Assembly: GCA_946187325.1 (NCBI GenBank)
Contig: CAMHQC010000012.1
Span: 1-59,634 of the forward strand
Origin: an uncultured Clostridia bacterium
GTDB lineage: Bacteria > Bacillota > Clostridia > Oscillospirales > Acutalibacteraceae
Direction: 5' to 3'
Length of the DNA stretch: 59,634 nucleotides
Shown here: positions 17,031 to 26,570 of the stretch, in pieces
Position numbering within the stretch: position 1 is the first letter of the stretch
Layout of the letters: the number at the start of each line of letters is the position of its first letter
Notes under the pieces: model-generated
Told to the model about the DNA's origin: nothing
What the model saw: only the letters and a program-made list of their open reading frames with translations
Database searches by the model: none
Program-made: the position numbers and the translations under genes

Positions 17031-17579
17031 CCAATCTTCTATTTTACCGCCTTTTACCATAAAGGCTTTTTTGCTGATTTCGGCGAGGGGAGAGTCGCTG
17101 TAGCTGTCGGAGTAAAATTCGTCGATTTTGCCGTTATAGTTCTCGTGAAACAGTCTCACCTTTTCTTTTCCGTGACAGTTTATTCCCGAGTATTTGCCTG
17201 TGTGTACATCCACCTTAGATGCGGTCAGGCGCTTTATACCGAGCCTATCGCAAATTGGTTTAAGCAGAAATTCGGGCGAAGCCGAGATTATTATATCGTC
17301 GTCCTTTCGCTGATTAAGATACCAACTTTTAATCTTCTTCTCGTGGGTATCCCAAAAATCTTTAATATCAGTTTCGGGATTTATTTTCGTCAAAAATCGG
17401 TACATAACCTCTTTCATTTCGGTTTTTGTGCCTTTTTTAAAGAGGTAAAATCTTGAATAAGCCCGTATCAGCGACGGAAGAAATTTTATTATTGACGGGT
17501 GTTTTCTAAGGCTGAAAAGGTAAAAATCCGCCGTAGAATCGCCCTTATATATCGTGTTGTCGAAATCGTAAACGTTCAT
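17013..17579 (-). CDS. HAD-superfamily hydrolase, subfamily IB (SerB-like)
   Basis: 188 residues. Motif I is YDFDNTIYKGDST (nucleophile Asp), motif II ISASPEFLLKP, motif III/IV YSDSYSDSPLAE. The helical cap sits between residues ~15 and 90. These proteins dephosphorylate phosphoserine or other small phosphate esters; the substrate here cannot be told. Monocistronic. Confidence 0.85.
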   Translation of the reverse strand: MNVYDFDNTIYKGDSTADFYLFSLRKHPSIIKFLPSLIRAYSRFYLFKKGTKTEMKEVMYRFLTKINPETDIKDFWDTHEKKIKSWYLNQRKDDDIIISASPEFLLKPICDRLGIKRLTASKVDVHTGKYSGINCHGKEKVRLFHENYNGKIDEFYSDSYSDSPLAEISKKAFMVKGGKIEDWKKRTN

Positions 17580-17661
17580 AATCTATGTTTAAACCCGCTT
17601 TCTTATACGGCTATTATAATCTAAATTCTGCCTAAAGTAAACAATTTCCTTAATATATCCC

Positions 17662-17690
17662 TTGTTAAAAACACGTTTTTATAGTAAAAT
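17662..17690 (+). promoter_or_regulatory. Promoter for the DUF5685-dnaJ operon
   Basis: TTGTTA at 17662-17667, 17-bp spacer, TAAAAT at 17685-17690, 36 bp before GTG 17727. Confidence 0.55.
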
Positions 17691-17726
17691 GGGTAATATA
17701 ATGGGGAAGTTTATGGAGCGATAAAG

Positions 17727-18581
17727 GTGTTTGGTTATATTAAGATTTTTAAAAGTGAATTGCTCGTGCGTGAATACGAAGCGTATAAATCCGTGTACTG
17801 CGGATTGTGTAAGGCGATGGGCAAGGAGTATTCCTTTCTCTCACGGCTTACGCTGAGTTACGATTGTACCTTTTACGCTATGTTTCTTATGTCGCTGAAA
17901 AGAAGCTGTGACGGCTTTGAAAACGGAAGATGCCGTTTTAATCCCTTAAAAAAATGCACCTACTGTAAATGCGGAAACGACTCTGTGTCCAAGGCGGCGG
18001 CTGTGAGCGTTATTTTATCGTACTACAAGGTGGTTGACGATATTAACGACAGCGGATTTTTTAAGCGTACGGCTTTAAAAATTGTTAAACCGTTTTTCTC
18101 GCATTGGCGTAAAAAAGCCACAAAGCGTTATCCCAAAATTGATAAGCTCGCCGAAAAAATGCTCAGCTCTCAGCTTAACGCCGAAAAATCTCCCGACTGT
18201 ACGCTCGATATGGCGGCTGATTCCACGGCTGAATTTTTGGCTTCTCTGCTGGAGCTCGAGGGCAGCGGTGACGACGCGCGGATTTATCGGCAGATAGGCT
18301 ACGGCTTAGGACGCTTTATCTATCTTGCCGACGCCGCTGACGATTACATTAAAGACATTAAGTCGAACTCGTTTAACCCCTTTAGGCAGTATAAAGATAA
18401 TCTAAAAGAGGTTATGAATAACAATTTATCCTCCTCGCTCGCTATGACCTTTGACGCGTATAATCTGCTCAGCTTAGTGGATTTTAAGGGGATAATTGAT
18501 AACGTAATTTTGAAAGGACTGCCGACTGTTCAGTCCGAAATTATAGAAAAATTCGAGGTGGAATATGAAAAATCCTTATGA
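17727..18581 (+). CDS. DUF5685 family protein
   Basis: 284 residues starting at GTG. The N-terminal [19 protein letters not shown] with [12 protein letters not shown], and a [14 protein letters not shown] cluster, are the hallmark of DUF5685 proteins, which occur across Clostridia next to a DnaJ gene. Six or more cysteines in CxxC pairs suggest metal binding; a [12 protein letters not shown] and a later [13 protein letters not shown] helix resemble acidic metal or prenyl-type sites. No established function. The last 17 bp overlap the start of the dnaJ-like gene, so the two are coupled. Confidence 0.8.
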   Translation: MFGYIKIFKSELLVREYEAYKSVYCGLCKAMGKEYSFLSRLTLSYDCTFYAMFLMSLKRSCDGFENGRCRFNPLKKCTYCKCGNDSVSKAAAVSVILSYYKVVDDINDSGFFKRTALKIVKPFFSHWRKKATKRYPKIDKLAEKMLSSQLNAEKSPDCTLDMAADSTAEFLASLLELEGSGDDARIYRQIGYGLGRFIYLADAADDYIKDIKSNSFNPFRQYKDNLKEVMNNNLSSSLAMTFDAYNLLSLVDFKGIIDNVILKGLPTVQSEIIEKFEVEYEKSL

Positions 18582-19155
18582 AGTTCTCGGAGTATCTCCG
18601 AACGCGAGTGAGAGCGAAATAAAAGCCGCGTATAGAAATCTCGCTAAAAAATATCATCCCGATAATTACACCGACAGCCCTCTCGCGGATGTTGCCGAGG
18701 AGAAGATGAAGGAGATCAACGAGGCTTACGACGAGATTATGAACGCTAAGAAAAACGGCGGTTCAGCCTACTCGGGCGCGGGCTATACAAATACGAATAC
18801 GTCCTCGCATTACTACAACGTCCGTATGCTTATTCAGCAGAATCGTTTGGACGAGGCTGAGCGTATTCTCGACTCGGAAACAGGTTCAGACCATACAGCG
18901 GAGTGGTACTTTTTACGCGGAATGTGTTATTACCGCAGAGGTTGGATGCAACAGGCTGTCCAGTATTTCCAGCGCGCTAACCAGATGGAGCCGAATAATA
19001 TGGAATACCGCCAGGCTATCGAAAATATGACCCGTCAGCAGAGCTACGGCTTCGGCGGATATAATACTCCCGCCGGAAGCGCGGACGGTTGCGGAGCTTG
19101 CGATATTTGCGCGGGAGCTATGTGCCTTAACTGCCTTTGTAACTGTTGCAGATAG
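18565..19155 (+). CDS. J-domain protein with TPR and cysteine-rich tail
   Basis: 196 residues. Residues 1-65 are a J domain with the HPD triad in [10 protein letters not shown], so it should stimulate a DnaK ATPase. Residues ~88-155 form TPR-like helices ([20 protein letters not shown]). The end is [20 protein letters not shown], eight cysteines in twenty residues, probably a metal-binding or lipidated tail. It lacks the G/F and zinc-finger domains of canonical DnaJ. It overlaps the DUF5685 gene and is likely its dedicated cochaperone or partner. Confidence 0.85.
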   Translation: MKNPYEVLGVSPNASESEIKAAYRNLAKKYHPDNYTDSPLADVAEEKMKEINEAYDEIMNAKKNGGSAYSGAGYTNTNTSSHYYNVRMLIQQNRLDEAERILDSETGSDHTAEWYFLRGMCYYRRGWMQQAVQYFQRANQMEPNNMEYRQAIENMTRQQSYGFGGYNTPAGSADGCGACDICAGAMCLNCLCNCCR

Positions 19156-19164
19156 GCGGAAGTT

Positions 19165-19692
19165 ATGAAAAAATCGTTTCGTGTAGCTTTTTGCGGACTT
19201 ATTACGGCGCTTGCGCTCGCGCTTATGATTTGTACGAGCGTTATTCCCGTAGGAACATACGCTTTTCCGTGTTTCGCGGGAATACTTCTCACCGCGGTTG
19301 TGGTTGAATTCGGCGAAAAATGGGCGCTCGCGGCTTATGCGGCGGTATCAATTTTATCGCTTTTTTTGGCGGGAGATAAAGAGGCTGTCGTTTATTTTAT
19401 AGCTTTCCTCGGATTTTATCCGACGGTTAAAAGCTTTATTGAACGGCTGAGCTCTAAGGTTTTACAGTATGTAATTAAGTTTTCGGTATTTAATATCTGC
19501 ATTATCGCGGCGTTTTTCGTGTGTAAATTTGTACTCGCTATTCCCGACGAGGAGTTCACCGTTATGGGATTTTATATCCCGTGGGTCTTCTTAGCGGTCG
19601 GGGAGATAGTTTTCTTTTTCTACGATAAATGTGTGACAATTCTTGTATTCAGATACATCACATCCGTCAGGAAAAAGCTGTTTAAAATGTGA
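19165..19692 (+). CDS. Multi-spanning membrane protein
   Basis: 175 residues with about five hydrophobic helices, starting KKSFRVAFCGLITALALALM. The pattern resembles ECF-transporter substrate-binding components and related small integral membrane proteins, but no signature is diagnostic. It begins 9 bp after the J-domain gene and is probably in its operon. Confidence 0.6.
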   Translation: MKKSFRVAFCGLITALALALMICTSVIPVGTYAFPCFAGILLTAVVVEFGEKWALAAYAAVSILSLFLAGDKEAVVYFIAFLGFYPTVKSFIERLSSKVLQYVIKFSVFNICIIAAFFVCKFVLAIPDEEFTVMGFYIPWVFLAVGEIVFFFYDKCVTILVFRYITSVRKKLFKM

Positions 19693-19730
19693 AAAACGCC
19701 TTACTGTTAATATTATTACAGTATTTTAAT

Positions 19731-19759
19731 TTGAACTTATAATTCTTTTATGATAAAAT
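19731..19759 (+). promoter_or_regulatory. Promoter for the secreted lysozyme gene
   Basis: TTGAAC at 19731-19736, 17-bp spacer, TAAAAT at 19754-19759. The predicted transcript start at about 19766 rules out the ATG at 19768 and supports ATG 19792 as the translation start. Confidence 0.6.
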
Positions 19760-19791
19760 AAAATCGTATGATTACGGAAGTTGGTGAACAT

Positions 19792-22089
19792 ATGAAGAAT
19801 TTGAAATTAATATCGTTATTAGTTGTGACCGCTATTTTGGCGTCTATAGTTTCCGTGATACCCGCGGGCGCGGCTTCGGGAGTCTCCGCTTACGTTAATA
19901 CAGAGTTGCTTAATATAAGAAAGGGCGCGTCAACGTCCTCGGCGATTGTGGATACCTTAAAGAAAAAGACTACGCTCACTATCCTAAGCCCGAGAAAATA
20001 TAACACTAACTGGTACAAGGTTCAGCTAAAGTCGGGCAAAAAGGGTTACGCTCATAAGAGCTACTTAAAGATAAAGTCCAATCAGCTTCTTATTCCCTCG
20101 AGCGGAACAGGCTATAAGGGCTACAGCGTTACCGTTAAAAATATTATCAATACTACCGGCAAGTCAATTAGCTGGACAAGCTCCGATAAAAGTATTGCCG
20201 AGGTAAACTCAAAGGGTAAAATTACCTGCCGTAAAAACGGCACGGTAAAAATTACCGCTAAGGCAAATTCTAAATCCTCGACCTGTAAGATAACCGTGAA
20301 AACCGCCGAGGTTAAATTCGAAAAGGACAACTACACTATGTACACAGGGGATACAGGCGTTATCGCCGCAAAATGCCCCAAGTCCGTTACATATAAAAGC
20401 TCCGACAAAAGCATAGCCGAGGTTAATTCCTCTAACGGCGGCGTTAATCCCAAAAAAGAAGGTAAGGTAAAAATTACAGCTACGAGTAAATCGGGCTCAA
20501 GCGACAGCTATACGCTCACCGTTGAAAAACGCGTTATCTCCGTGAGCCTTTCCGACACCGCTATTTACAAGGGCTGCCGCGCTATAATAAAAGCAACGGG
20601 AACTTCGGGAATCGCGTTCAAAAGCTCTAATACCAAGGTAGCCGAAGTCAGCGGTAAAGGCATAATCGCAGGTAAAGCCGCTGGCACAGCTAAGATTACA
20701 GCGTTCACAAACGACGCGTCTGTGACTAAGTCAATTAAGGTTAAGAAGGGTTCGAGCGTAAATATATCGCTTGATTCCGATTCCGTTAGGAAGAATATGA
20801 CCTTGCTTATAAAATCCAAGACAAGCGGAGTAAAATGGAAGTCAACCGATACGTCAGTAGCTACGGTAAAGAAAGGATATGTTCTCGGTAAAAAGCAAGG
20901 AACTACTATTATCCGAGCCTATACCTCCAAGGGCGCTAACGACTGTGTAGTAAAGGTAAAGGCGGCTGAGCCCGTAAGGTATGTCTATACTTCGGAAAAT
21001 TCCGTGCTCCTAAACCATACCGTAAAGCTTTACGCTATCACTGACAATACCCGCACAGGCGTTAAGTTTAAGCTTACCGACCCCGATGGTAAAAACAGCT
21101 GGCTTACTAATCCGAGTAAATCAAAGGACGGCTCGAGATTTTTGTGGACTGTCAGCAAGAAAGTTACAAAACACGGCTTCTATAATATTACTGCTTACGC
21201 CCATACCGCTTCCAATAAAGAATGGAAAACAACAAGCGGCGGCAGCGGAAGGTTCTTTGTCGCAAAAACCGAAAGCCGTACCTCTTGTTATAAAGGCAAC
21301 CGACTTGTAACGACTAAGATTTTAAAGCATATTGCCGAGTACGAGGGATACGCGTCGAGCGTGTACGACGATCCGCTCGTAGTCGATACTCCGACTGTCG
21401 GCTACGGTAAGGTAGTTTACTCGGGAAGTAAATTCTATAACAGTATGACTAAAAAAGAAGCCTTCGCCGATATGACTCAGGATATCAACGACAGCGCCTA
21501 TACAACACGGGTTTCGAAGATTTTATCCGATTATAAAATCAGCTATAACCAAAATCACTTCGACGCGCTTGTAGACTTCTCGTATAACTTAGGCGTTTAT
21601 TGTATAACGAACAACAGCGAGCTTCTCTCGACATTAACCAAAACCTACGGAAAAGCTTCCTACAAGAACACGGGCTATATTAATAAAACCTCCGTTGCTC
21701 TGAGAAAATCCGCGAGCGGTTCCGCTAAAAACCTTAAAAACATTAAGGCGGGAACTATCGTCACCCTGGTAAGCACTAAGGTTCATAACTCCGGCTGGTA
21801 CCACGTAAAGCTTTCTAACGGCACTAAGGGCTATATTAAAACTAATCAGATTACCCGCCGTTCGACTGATACTTCCGTGAGAAATCTTAAAAACGTTCCC
21901 GTTAAAACCTACGCCAAGAACTTTTTAAAGTACCATCACGCAAGCGGTATCTGTTATAAGGGGCTCTTATACAGACGTATTGACGAGCTTGAAATATTTT
22001 TCTTTAACGAATACGATAACGACGGAAGGAATAATTCCTACGGAATAAGCTTTACCTGTCCGTATAACTCAGACTTCCACGCGCCGTAA
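19792..22089 (+). CDS. Secreted SH3b-BIG2-GH24 lysozyme with inserted SH3 domain
   Basis: About 765 residues. Signal peptide 1-29; SH3b domain ~33-93 (NIRKGASTSSAIVDTLKKK, GKKGYAHKSYLKI); four Ig-like BIG2 repeats ~105-400 (SSDKSIAEVNSKGKITCRKN); a beta domain ~400-495; GH24 lysozyme domain from ~505 with catalytic Glu in IAEYEGY and the Asp/Thr of YDDPLVVDTPTVGYGK. A second SH3b (~625-690, LRKSASGSAKNLKNI) interrupts the GH24 fold, whose last helices (GLLYRRIDELEIFF) follow at ~725-738. It would bind and cut peptidoglycan outside the cell. Domain calls are by motif; the insertion is unusual. Confidence 0.85.
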   Translation: MKNLKLISLLVVTAILASIVSVIPAGAASGVSAYVNTELLNIRKGASTSSAIVDTLKKKTTLTILSPRKYNTNWYKVQLKSGKKGYAHKSYLKIKSNQLLIPSSGTGYKGYSVTVKNIINTTGKSISWTSSDKSIAEVNSKGKITCRKNGTVKITAKANSKSSTCKITVKTAEVKFEKDNYTMYTGDTGVIAAKCPKSVTYKSSDKSIAEVNSSNGGVNPKKEGKVKITATSKSGSSDSYTLTVEKRVISVSLSDTAIYKGCRAIIKATGTSGIAFKSSNTKVAEVSGKGIIAGKAAGTAKITAFTNDASVTKSIKVKKGSSVNISLDSDSVRKNMTLLIKSKTSGVKWKSTDTSVATVKKGYVLGKKQGTTIIRAYTSKGANDCVVKVKAAEPVRYVYTSENSVLLNHTVKLYAITDNTRTGVKFKLTDPDGKNSWLTNPSKSKDGSRFLWTVSKKVTKHGFYNITAYAHTASNKEWKTTSGGSGRFFVAKTESRTSCYKGNRLVTTKILKHIAEYEGYASSVYDDPLVVDTPTVGYGKVVYSGSKFYNSMTKKEAFADMTQDINDSAYTTRVSKILSDYKISYNQNHFDALVDFSYNLGVYCITNNSELLSTLTKTYGKASYKNTGYINKTSVALRKSASGSAKNLKNIKAGTIVTLVSTKVHNSGWYHVKLSNGTKGYIKTNQITRRSTDTSVRNLKNVPVKTYAKNFLKYHHASGICYKGLLYRRIDELEIFFFNEYDNDGRNNSYGISFTCPYNSDFHAP

Positions 22090-22166
22090 TTTAATTCTAA
22101 AATCTTTCCCGATTGCATATTTTTAAACAGGACAAGTTATCCGAAAAAATATGAAAGAGGGATTGT

Positions 22167-22835
22167 ATGAAACGAGTAGTTTTTACTCTTAGAAGAAAAA
22201 ATATAAATCGGGGACTTCCGTCGTTGGAGCTCCCCGATTTAGACGAGTTTAAATTGTTTATAAGACGCAGGGGAGGAGCGCTGTTCTTCCTATCTACGTT
22301 GTTTATCGGGCTTGTCGCGGGTTCGGTTACGGTGGGCGGGTTTAGTAAGACTACGCTCAACGCGCTTGACTTTTTGTTTACGACTAATTTGCCCGAAAAG
22401 CTGAAAAGCGGTTTCACGGGCGCGTTTTTCGCGAGCTTCGCTTCCGATTTTATATTCTTAGGCGCGGCGGTTTTCTTTTCGCTGAGTTTATTTGGAGCGG
22501 TGTTTTTACCCGCGGTCGCGTTTTTTAAAGGCTTCTCAATAGGCGTAAGCGCCGCCTATCTTGTCGCGAATTACGGAATCAAAGGCGCTTTCTTTTACTT
22601 TTGTATAATACTTCCCGGGGTGTTCGTGTTTGCTATGATACTTGTACACGAGCTTTCGGCGGGAGTTTCTATATACAAAAAGATTTTTCAAAACCTCTTT
22701 AAAGAGCGTAATTATAATATAAAAGGCTCGCTGTCTATGTTTATGAAAAAGAGCCTGAAAAATCTTTTGTTTACGCTTATTGTGTCCGCGGGTGACGCTG
22801 TGTTATGGTTTTTGTTCGCGGGGCTGTTCAGATAA
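22167..22835 (+). CDS. Stage II sporulation protein M-like membrane protein
   Basis: 222 residues with six hydrophobic segments. The pattern FIGLVAGSVTVGG, FKGFSIGVSAAYLV and ILPGVFVFAMILVH matches the SpoIIM family, a part of the DMP machinery for forespore engulfment and peptidoglycan hydrolysis. spoIID and spoIIP are not adjacent. The neighbour upstream is a peptidoglycan lyase and the one downstream a YesL-like membrane protein 27 bp away. Confidence 0.8.
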   Translation: MKRVVFTLRRKNINRGLPSLELPDLDEFKLFIRRRGGALFFLSTLFIGLVAGSVTVGGFSKTTLNALDFLFTTNLPEKLKSGFTGAFFASFASDFIFLGAAVFFSLSLFGAVFLPAVAFFKGFSIGVSAAYLVANYGIKGAFFYFCIILPGVFVFAMILVHELSAGVSIYKKIFQNLFKERNYNIKGSLSMFMKKSLKNLLFTLIVSAGDAVLWFLFAGLFR

Positions 22836-22862
22836 GGCGTATATTTTAGGAGATTGGATAAA

Positions 22863-23819
22863 ATGGAAAAAGCAAAATTGGGTATAACAAGATTTTTTTC
22901 GGGACTGTTTAAGAACTTTCATCGGCTGTTATTAACTAACCTGTTGTTCGCGGTTCCGCTGGTGTTGTTCGGAGCGATTGCGTATTTTGTAAACAGCGCG
23001 CTTCACGCGAACTATACGTATATAGTTTTAGCTCCTATCGTGTTTGTATATCCGTTTTTCGCGGGTATATCGCTTATTACGAGAAATATTATTAAGGAAG
23101 ATTACGGCGACTCTATCGTTAAGCTTTACTTTAAGGGTATTAAAGAGAATATCGGAAAGTTCATTGTACACGGAATTTTGTTCTATCTCGCAATTTTTCT
23201 GTGTTACTCATCTATCGGACTCTATTTCAATATGGCTCAGAAAAACGGATTGTTCTATTTTCCGTTCGGAATAGCCGTCATCATCGCGATTGCGGTGCTG
23301 TTTATTTCCTATAACGTACCCGTTATGACAGTTACCTTCGATTTATCGCTCAAGGATATTTATAAAAATTCCGCGCTTATGGCGTTCGGCGAGATTAAAA
23401 ACAATTTCTTCGTTACCGTGGGATTATTCTTTATGTTTTTAGTCGAGGCGACTATATTTATTCTCGCTCCGTCGGCGCTTATTAAAACGATTGTATTAAT
23501 ACTGTTCAGCGTATTAATCGTGCCGTCCACGGCTTCGTATATAATGAACTTCTATGTATTTAAGGATATGGAGCAGGTTATCTCCAACGGCGAGATTAAA
23601 TCCGAGGAGATAAAAAGAAAAATCGCCGAAAAGGAAAAAGGTGAAAAAGAGGCACAAGAAGCCGAGCGTTACGATTTTTCCGCTTTAGACCTCGACGAAA
23701 GAAAAGACGGCGAGGAGTACCTGTTCTTTAACGGAAAGATGATTAAACGACGTGTTCTTATCGAAATGAAGAAAAAGCAGGAGGAAAACGATGAGCAAAA
23801 AGAAGAAGCCGAAGCGTAA
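22863..23819 (+). CDS. YesL-like (DUF624) membrane protein
   Basis: About 318 residues with five to six transmembrane helices in the first 240 residues and a charged Lys/Glu coiled tail (KRKIAEKEKGEKEAQEAERY). The N-terminal KLGITRFFSGLFKNFHRLLL and LFYLAIFLCY helices fit the DUF624/YesL family, often linked to carbohydrate or envelope genes. ATG 22863 is preferred to the TTG nine bases upstream because AGGAGA then has a 9-nt spacing. Its end overlaps the next gene by 29 bp. Confidence 0.7.
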   Translation: MEKAKLGITRFFSGLFKNFHRLLLTNLLFAVPLVLFGAIAYFVNSALHANYTYIVLAPIVFVYPFFAGISLITRNIIKEDYGDSIVKLYFKGIKENIGKFIVHGILFYLAIFLCYSSIGLYFNMAQKNGLFYFPFGIAVIIAIAVLFISYNVPVMTVTFDLSLKDIYKNSALMAFGEIKNNFFVTVGLFFMFLVEATIFILAPSALIKTIVLILFSVLIVPSTASYIMNFYVFKDMEQVISNGEIKSEEIKRKIAEKEKGEKEAQEAERYDFSALDLDERKDGEEYLFFNGKMIKRRVLIEMKKKQEENDEQKEEAEA

Positions 23820-24273
23820 TTCTCCGACTGTTAAAAAAAAGAAAAGTAAAAAACCGATTATTATTGCCCTGGCGGTAGTTTTAGCCGTCACAATAGCCGT
23901 TACGGCGTTCGCGGTTTATAATAATGTTTCCCGAAACTCTGTCGGAATTTACGGAAAGACCTTTAATAGTATGAGTGCTTATGACGCGAGCGGTGACGAG
24001 GTAAAGCTTCAGGACGTTTATAATGTGCGCTACGATTCCTATCAGGGAACCGTTACGTTTAACGACGACGACACTTTTACGTTCTGGATGTCTCCCGGAA
24101 GTGCTGACGACGGCACTCACAAAGGCAGTTTTACTTACGACAAGGACAAAGATATTATAAACGCGGTTTTTGATAATAGTGAAAAAGTAAAATTCACTAT
24201 TAAAAGAAATTCTGATGGTTCGGTAAAACGAATCGAAGTACCTTATCAGGGATATACGGTATATATGAATTAA
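23791..24273 (+). CDS. Membrane-anchored small protein, unknown function
   Basis: 160 residues: a Lys-rich cytoplasmic start, one transmembrane helix at ~24-43 and an extracellular beta-rich domain of about 110 residues with TFNDDDTFTFW and a GSFTYDKD strand. The domain resembles that of the lipoprotein encoded at 24339-24791 (both read like small lipocalin- or META-like sheets). It overlaps the YesL-like gene by 29 bp and ends at a terminator. Confidence 0.6.
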   Translation: MSKKKKPKRNSPTVKKKKSKKPIIIALAVVLAVTIAVTAFAVYNNVSRNSVGIYGKTFNSMSAYDASGDEVKLQDVYNVRYDSYQGTVTFNDDDTFTFWMSPGSADDGTHKGSFTYDKDKDIINAVFDNSEKVKFTIKRNSDGSVKRIEVPYQGYTVYMN

Positions 24274-24290
24274 AGTTTAAATAAACAAAA

Positions 24291-24318
24291 AGGCAGGAAG
24301 CTTAAACTTCCTGCCTTT
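24291..24318. terminator. Bidirectional terminator
   Basis: AGGCAGGAAG (24291-24300) and CTTCCTGCCT (24307-24316), with A-rich sequence before and TTTAC after. It lies between convergent genes. Confidence 0.75.
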
Positions 24319-24338
24319 ACTGTTATGTAATGTTTTAA

Positions 24339-24791
24339 TTACTCAGCTTTAGTTTCCGCCTTTTCAACAGCCCACTCAACTATATAGCTTTCGCTGACTT
24401 TTTTATCGGTAGTAACTGTCATATGAGCTGTATCCTTTTTAAAGGTAATAGTCCATTTTTTAGACTTCTTTTTGCCGTCTAAGGTTACGTTGGAGTGAAT
24501 TACACCCGCGTCTTTCTTATCGGCGTTGAGTGAAAATGTACCGCTGTAGCTCTTTTTGTCTATTTTTCCGCTGAATGTACCGTTACTGTTGAACTTAAGA
24601 GTATCGCCTGTCTCCTCGTTAATCCATTTATAGTCGGTAACGATACTGGCGTACTGGCCTGTCTGAATCTTCGGTGTAACGGCGATTGACTCGGGCGGGT
24701 TGGTTGGTTCGGGAGCTGAAGTGCATCCGCAGCTCGCAAAAGCGGCAACCGTTGCGGTAATCATAGCAGCGCATAAAATTTTCTTAATCAT
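24339..24791 (-). CDS. Small lipoprotein, unknown function
   Basis: 150 residues. A lipoprotein signal (ILCAAMITATVAAFASCGC) puts the acylated Cys near residue 20. The body has strands such as LKFNSNGTFSGKIDKKSYSG and KKWTITFKKD, a small beta-barrel-like domain shared with the adjacent membrane protein. ATG 24791 is chosen because GGAAAGG lies just upstream; a frame open further upstream lacks a signal and a ribosome site. Confidence 0.6.
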   Translation of the reverse strand: MIKKILCAAMITATVAAFASCGCTSAPEPTNPPESIAVTPKIQTGQYASIVTDYKWINEETGDTLKFNSNGTFSGKIDKKSYSGTFSLNADKKDAGVIHSNVTLDGKKKSKKWTITFKKDTAHMTVTTDKKVSESYIVEWAVEKAETKAE

Positions 24792-24892
24792 TTTAATCAG
24801 CCTTTCCTTGTGTAATTCAAAGTTACATTTTATTTTAGCATAAATCGACTGTATTTTGCAATAGTTTTTCAAAAAATTGTTAAAATAGTCAT

Positions 24893-24927
24893 AAAAAACA
24901 ACCCGGTAATTTGCCGGGTTGTTTTTT
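24893..24927 (-). terminator. Terminator of the glycolytic operon
   Basis: CAACCCGG (24899-24906) and CCGGGTTG (24914-24921) with A6 to the left and T6 to the right; it follows gpmI on the minus strand. Confidence 0.8.
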
Positions 24928-24928
24928 A

Positions 24929-26440
24929 TCATATAATAATGCTTTTACCTGTCATTTCCTCGGGCTGAGGAATATCCATAATCTTGAGCATAGTCGGAGC
25001 GATGTCCGCGAGAACTCCGCCCTCTCTGAGCTTACAGTCGTAACCGATTACACAGAACGGAACGGGATTTGTGGTATGAGCGGTGAACGGCTTGCCGTCA
25101 TCGTCTATCATCTTGTCCGCGTTACCGTGGTCGGCGGTGATTATAGCTACTCCGCCCATCTCGGCTATAGCGTCCGTAACCTCGCCTACGCATTTATCGA
25201 CAGCCTCAACAGCCTGTACCGCAGCGTCGAATACGCCTGTGTGTCCTACCATATCGCAGTTAGCGAAGTTTAAGATTATCATATCGTACTTGCCTGATTT
25301 AATAGCGGGAACGAGCTTTTCGGTAACCTCGGGAGCGCTCATCTCGGGTTGCAGATCGTATGTAGCTACCGCGGGAGATTTAACGAGGATTCTATCCTCT
25401 TTGTCGTACTGCTTCTCAACACCGCCGTTGAAGAAGAATGTTACGTGAGCGTATTTTTCGGTCTCGGCGATTCTGAGCTGATTCATACCGAGCTTCGAGA
25501 TATACTCGCCGAGAGTGTTAACTAAGCTCTGCGGTTTAAACGCGACCTCAACATTCGGCATAGTGGCGTCGTATTGAGTCATACATACGTAATTAAGCGG
25601 GAAGAAACCGTTTTCTCTCTCAAAACCGTTAAAGTCGGGATCGACGAGTGTACGTGTGATCTCTCTCGCTCGGTCGGGACGGAAGTTAAAGAAGATAACG
25701 CTGTCATTAGCCTTAATAGTGTCTCCGCCTTTTACAACTATCGGAACCACGAACTCGTCCGTAACTCCGTCGTCGTAGCTTTTCTGAATAGCTTCTACGG
25801 GACAATCCGCCTCAACGCCCTTGCCGTAAACGAGAGCGCTGTACGCCTTTTGGACGCGTTCCCAGCGGTTATCTCTGTCCATAGCGTAGTAACGTCCGTG
25901 AACTGTAGCGATTTTACCTACGCCGATTTCTTTCATCTTTTCTACGGCGCCGGCTACGTATTCCTTAGCGGATGAGGGAGGAACGTCGCGTCCGTCGAGG
26001 AAAGCGTGTACGTATACTTTCTCGAGTCCCTTTTTCTTAGCGAGCTCTAAAATTCCGTATAAATGCTCGATATGGCTGTGAACTCCGCCGGGTGACATAA
26101 GTCCCATAAGGTGAAGCGATGTGTCGTTTTCGAGCGCCTTATCCATAGCGTTAACTATAGGCTCGTTGTCCTTGAGCTTATCTTCCTCGATAGTTTTAGT
26201 GATTCTGGTAAGCTCCTGATAAACAATACGGCCCGCGCCGATGTTGGTGTGGCCGACCTCGCTGTTACCCATCTGACCGTCGGGCAGACCTACGTCTAGT
26301 CCCGAAGCGCCGATTTGAGTGATCGGATTGTTGTTAAAGAGCCTGTCTAAATTAGGTTTGTTGGCGGCGGCGATAGCGTTTCCCTCGGGAGGAGCGATAC
26401 CGAAGCCGTCGAGTATCATTAAAATTAAAGGCTTTTTCAT
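24929..26440 (-). CDS. gpmI: 2,3-bisphosphoglycerate-independent phosphoglycerate mutase
   Basis: 503 residues, full length. MILDGFGIAP and SEVGHTNIGAGR near the start, HSHIEHLYG, HAFLDGRD, RPDRAREI, and ADHGNADKM near the end carry the metal ligands and the phosphoserine site of the alkaline-phosphatase-fold mutase. It interconverts 3- and 2-phosphoglycerate in glycolysis. Third gene after pgk and tpiA, separated from tpiA by 148 bp that contain two hairpins. Confidence 0.96.
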   Translation of the reverse strand: MKKPLILMILDGFGIAPPEGNAIAAANKPNLDRLFNNNPITQIGASGLDVGLPDGQMGNSEVGHTNIGAGRIVYQELTRITKTIEEDKLKDNEPIVNAMDKALENDTSLHLMGLMSPGGVHSHIEHLYGILELAKKKGLEKVYVHAFLDGRDVPPSSAKEYVAGAVEKMKEIGVGKIATVHGRYYAMDRDNRWERVQKAYSALVYGKGVEADCPVEAIQKSYDDGVTDEFVVPIVVKGGDTIKANDSVIFFNFRPDRAREITRTLVDPDFNGFERENGFFPLNYVCMTQYDATMPNVEVAFKPQSLVNTLGEYISKLGMNQLRIAETEKYAHVTFFFNGGVEKQYDKEDRILVKSPAVATYDLQPEMSAPEVTEKLVPAIKSGKYDMIILNFANCDMVGHTGVFDAAVQAVEAVDKCVGEVTDAIAEMGGVAIITADHGNADKMIDDDGKPFTAHTTNPVPFCVIGYDCKLREGGVLADIAPTMLKIMDIPQPEEMTGKSIII

Positions 26441-26488
26441 ATTCGCATACCTTTCTTAATAGAAAATAGCGCGTAGCGCATAAAAATT

Positions 26489-26536
26489 CGGTCGGGACAA
26501 CAAGAATACAAATATATCGAGTTGTATTCCCGACCG
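26489..26536 (-). other. Bulged hairpin upstream of gpmI
   Basis: CGGTCGG (26489-26495) pairs with CCGACCG (26530-26536) and GAATACAA (26504-26511) with TTGTATTC (26522-26529), with an 8-nt bulge on one arm. It would form in the RNA between tpiA and gpmI. There is no T run, so it is more likely a processing or stability element than a terminator. Confidence 0.4.
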
Positions 26537-26570
26537 GAATTTTAAATTTTCAATTTTTAATTTTCAATTA

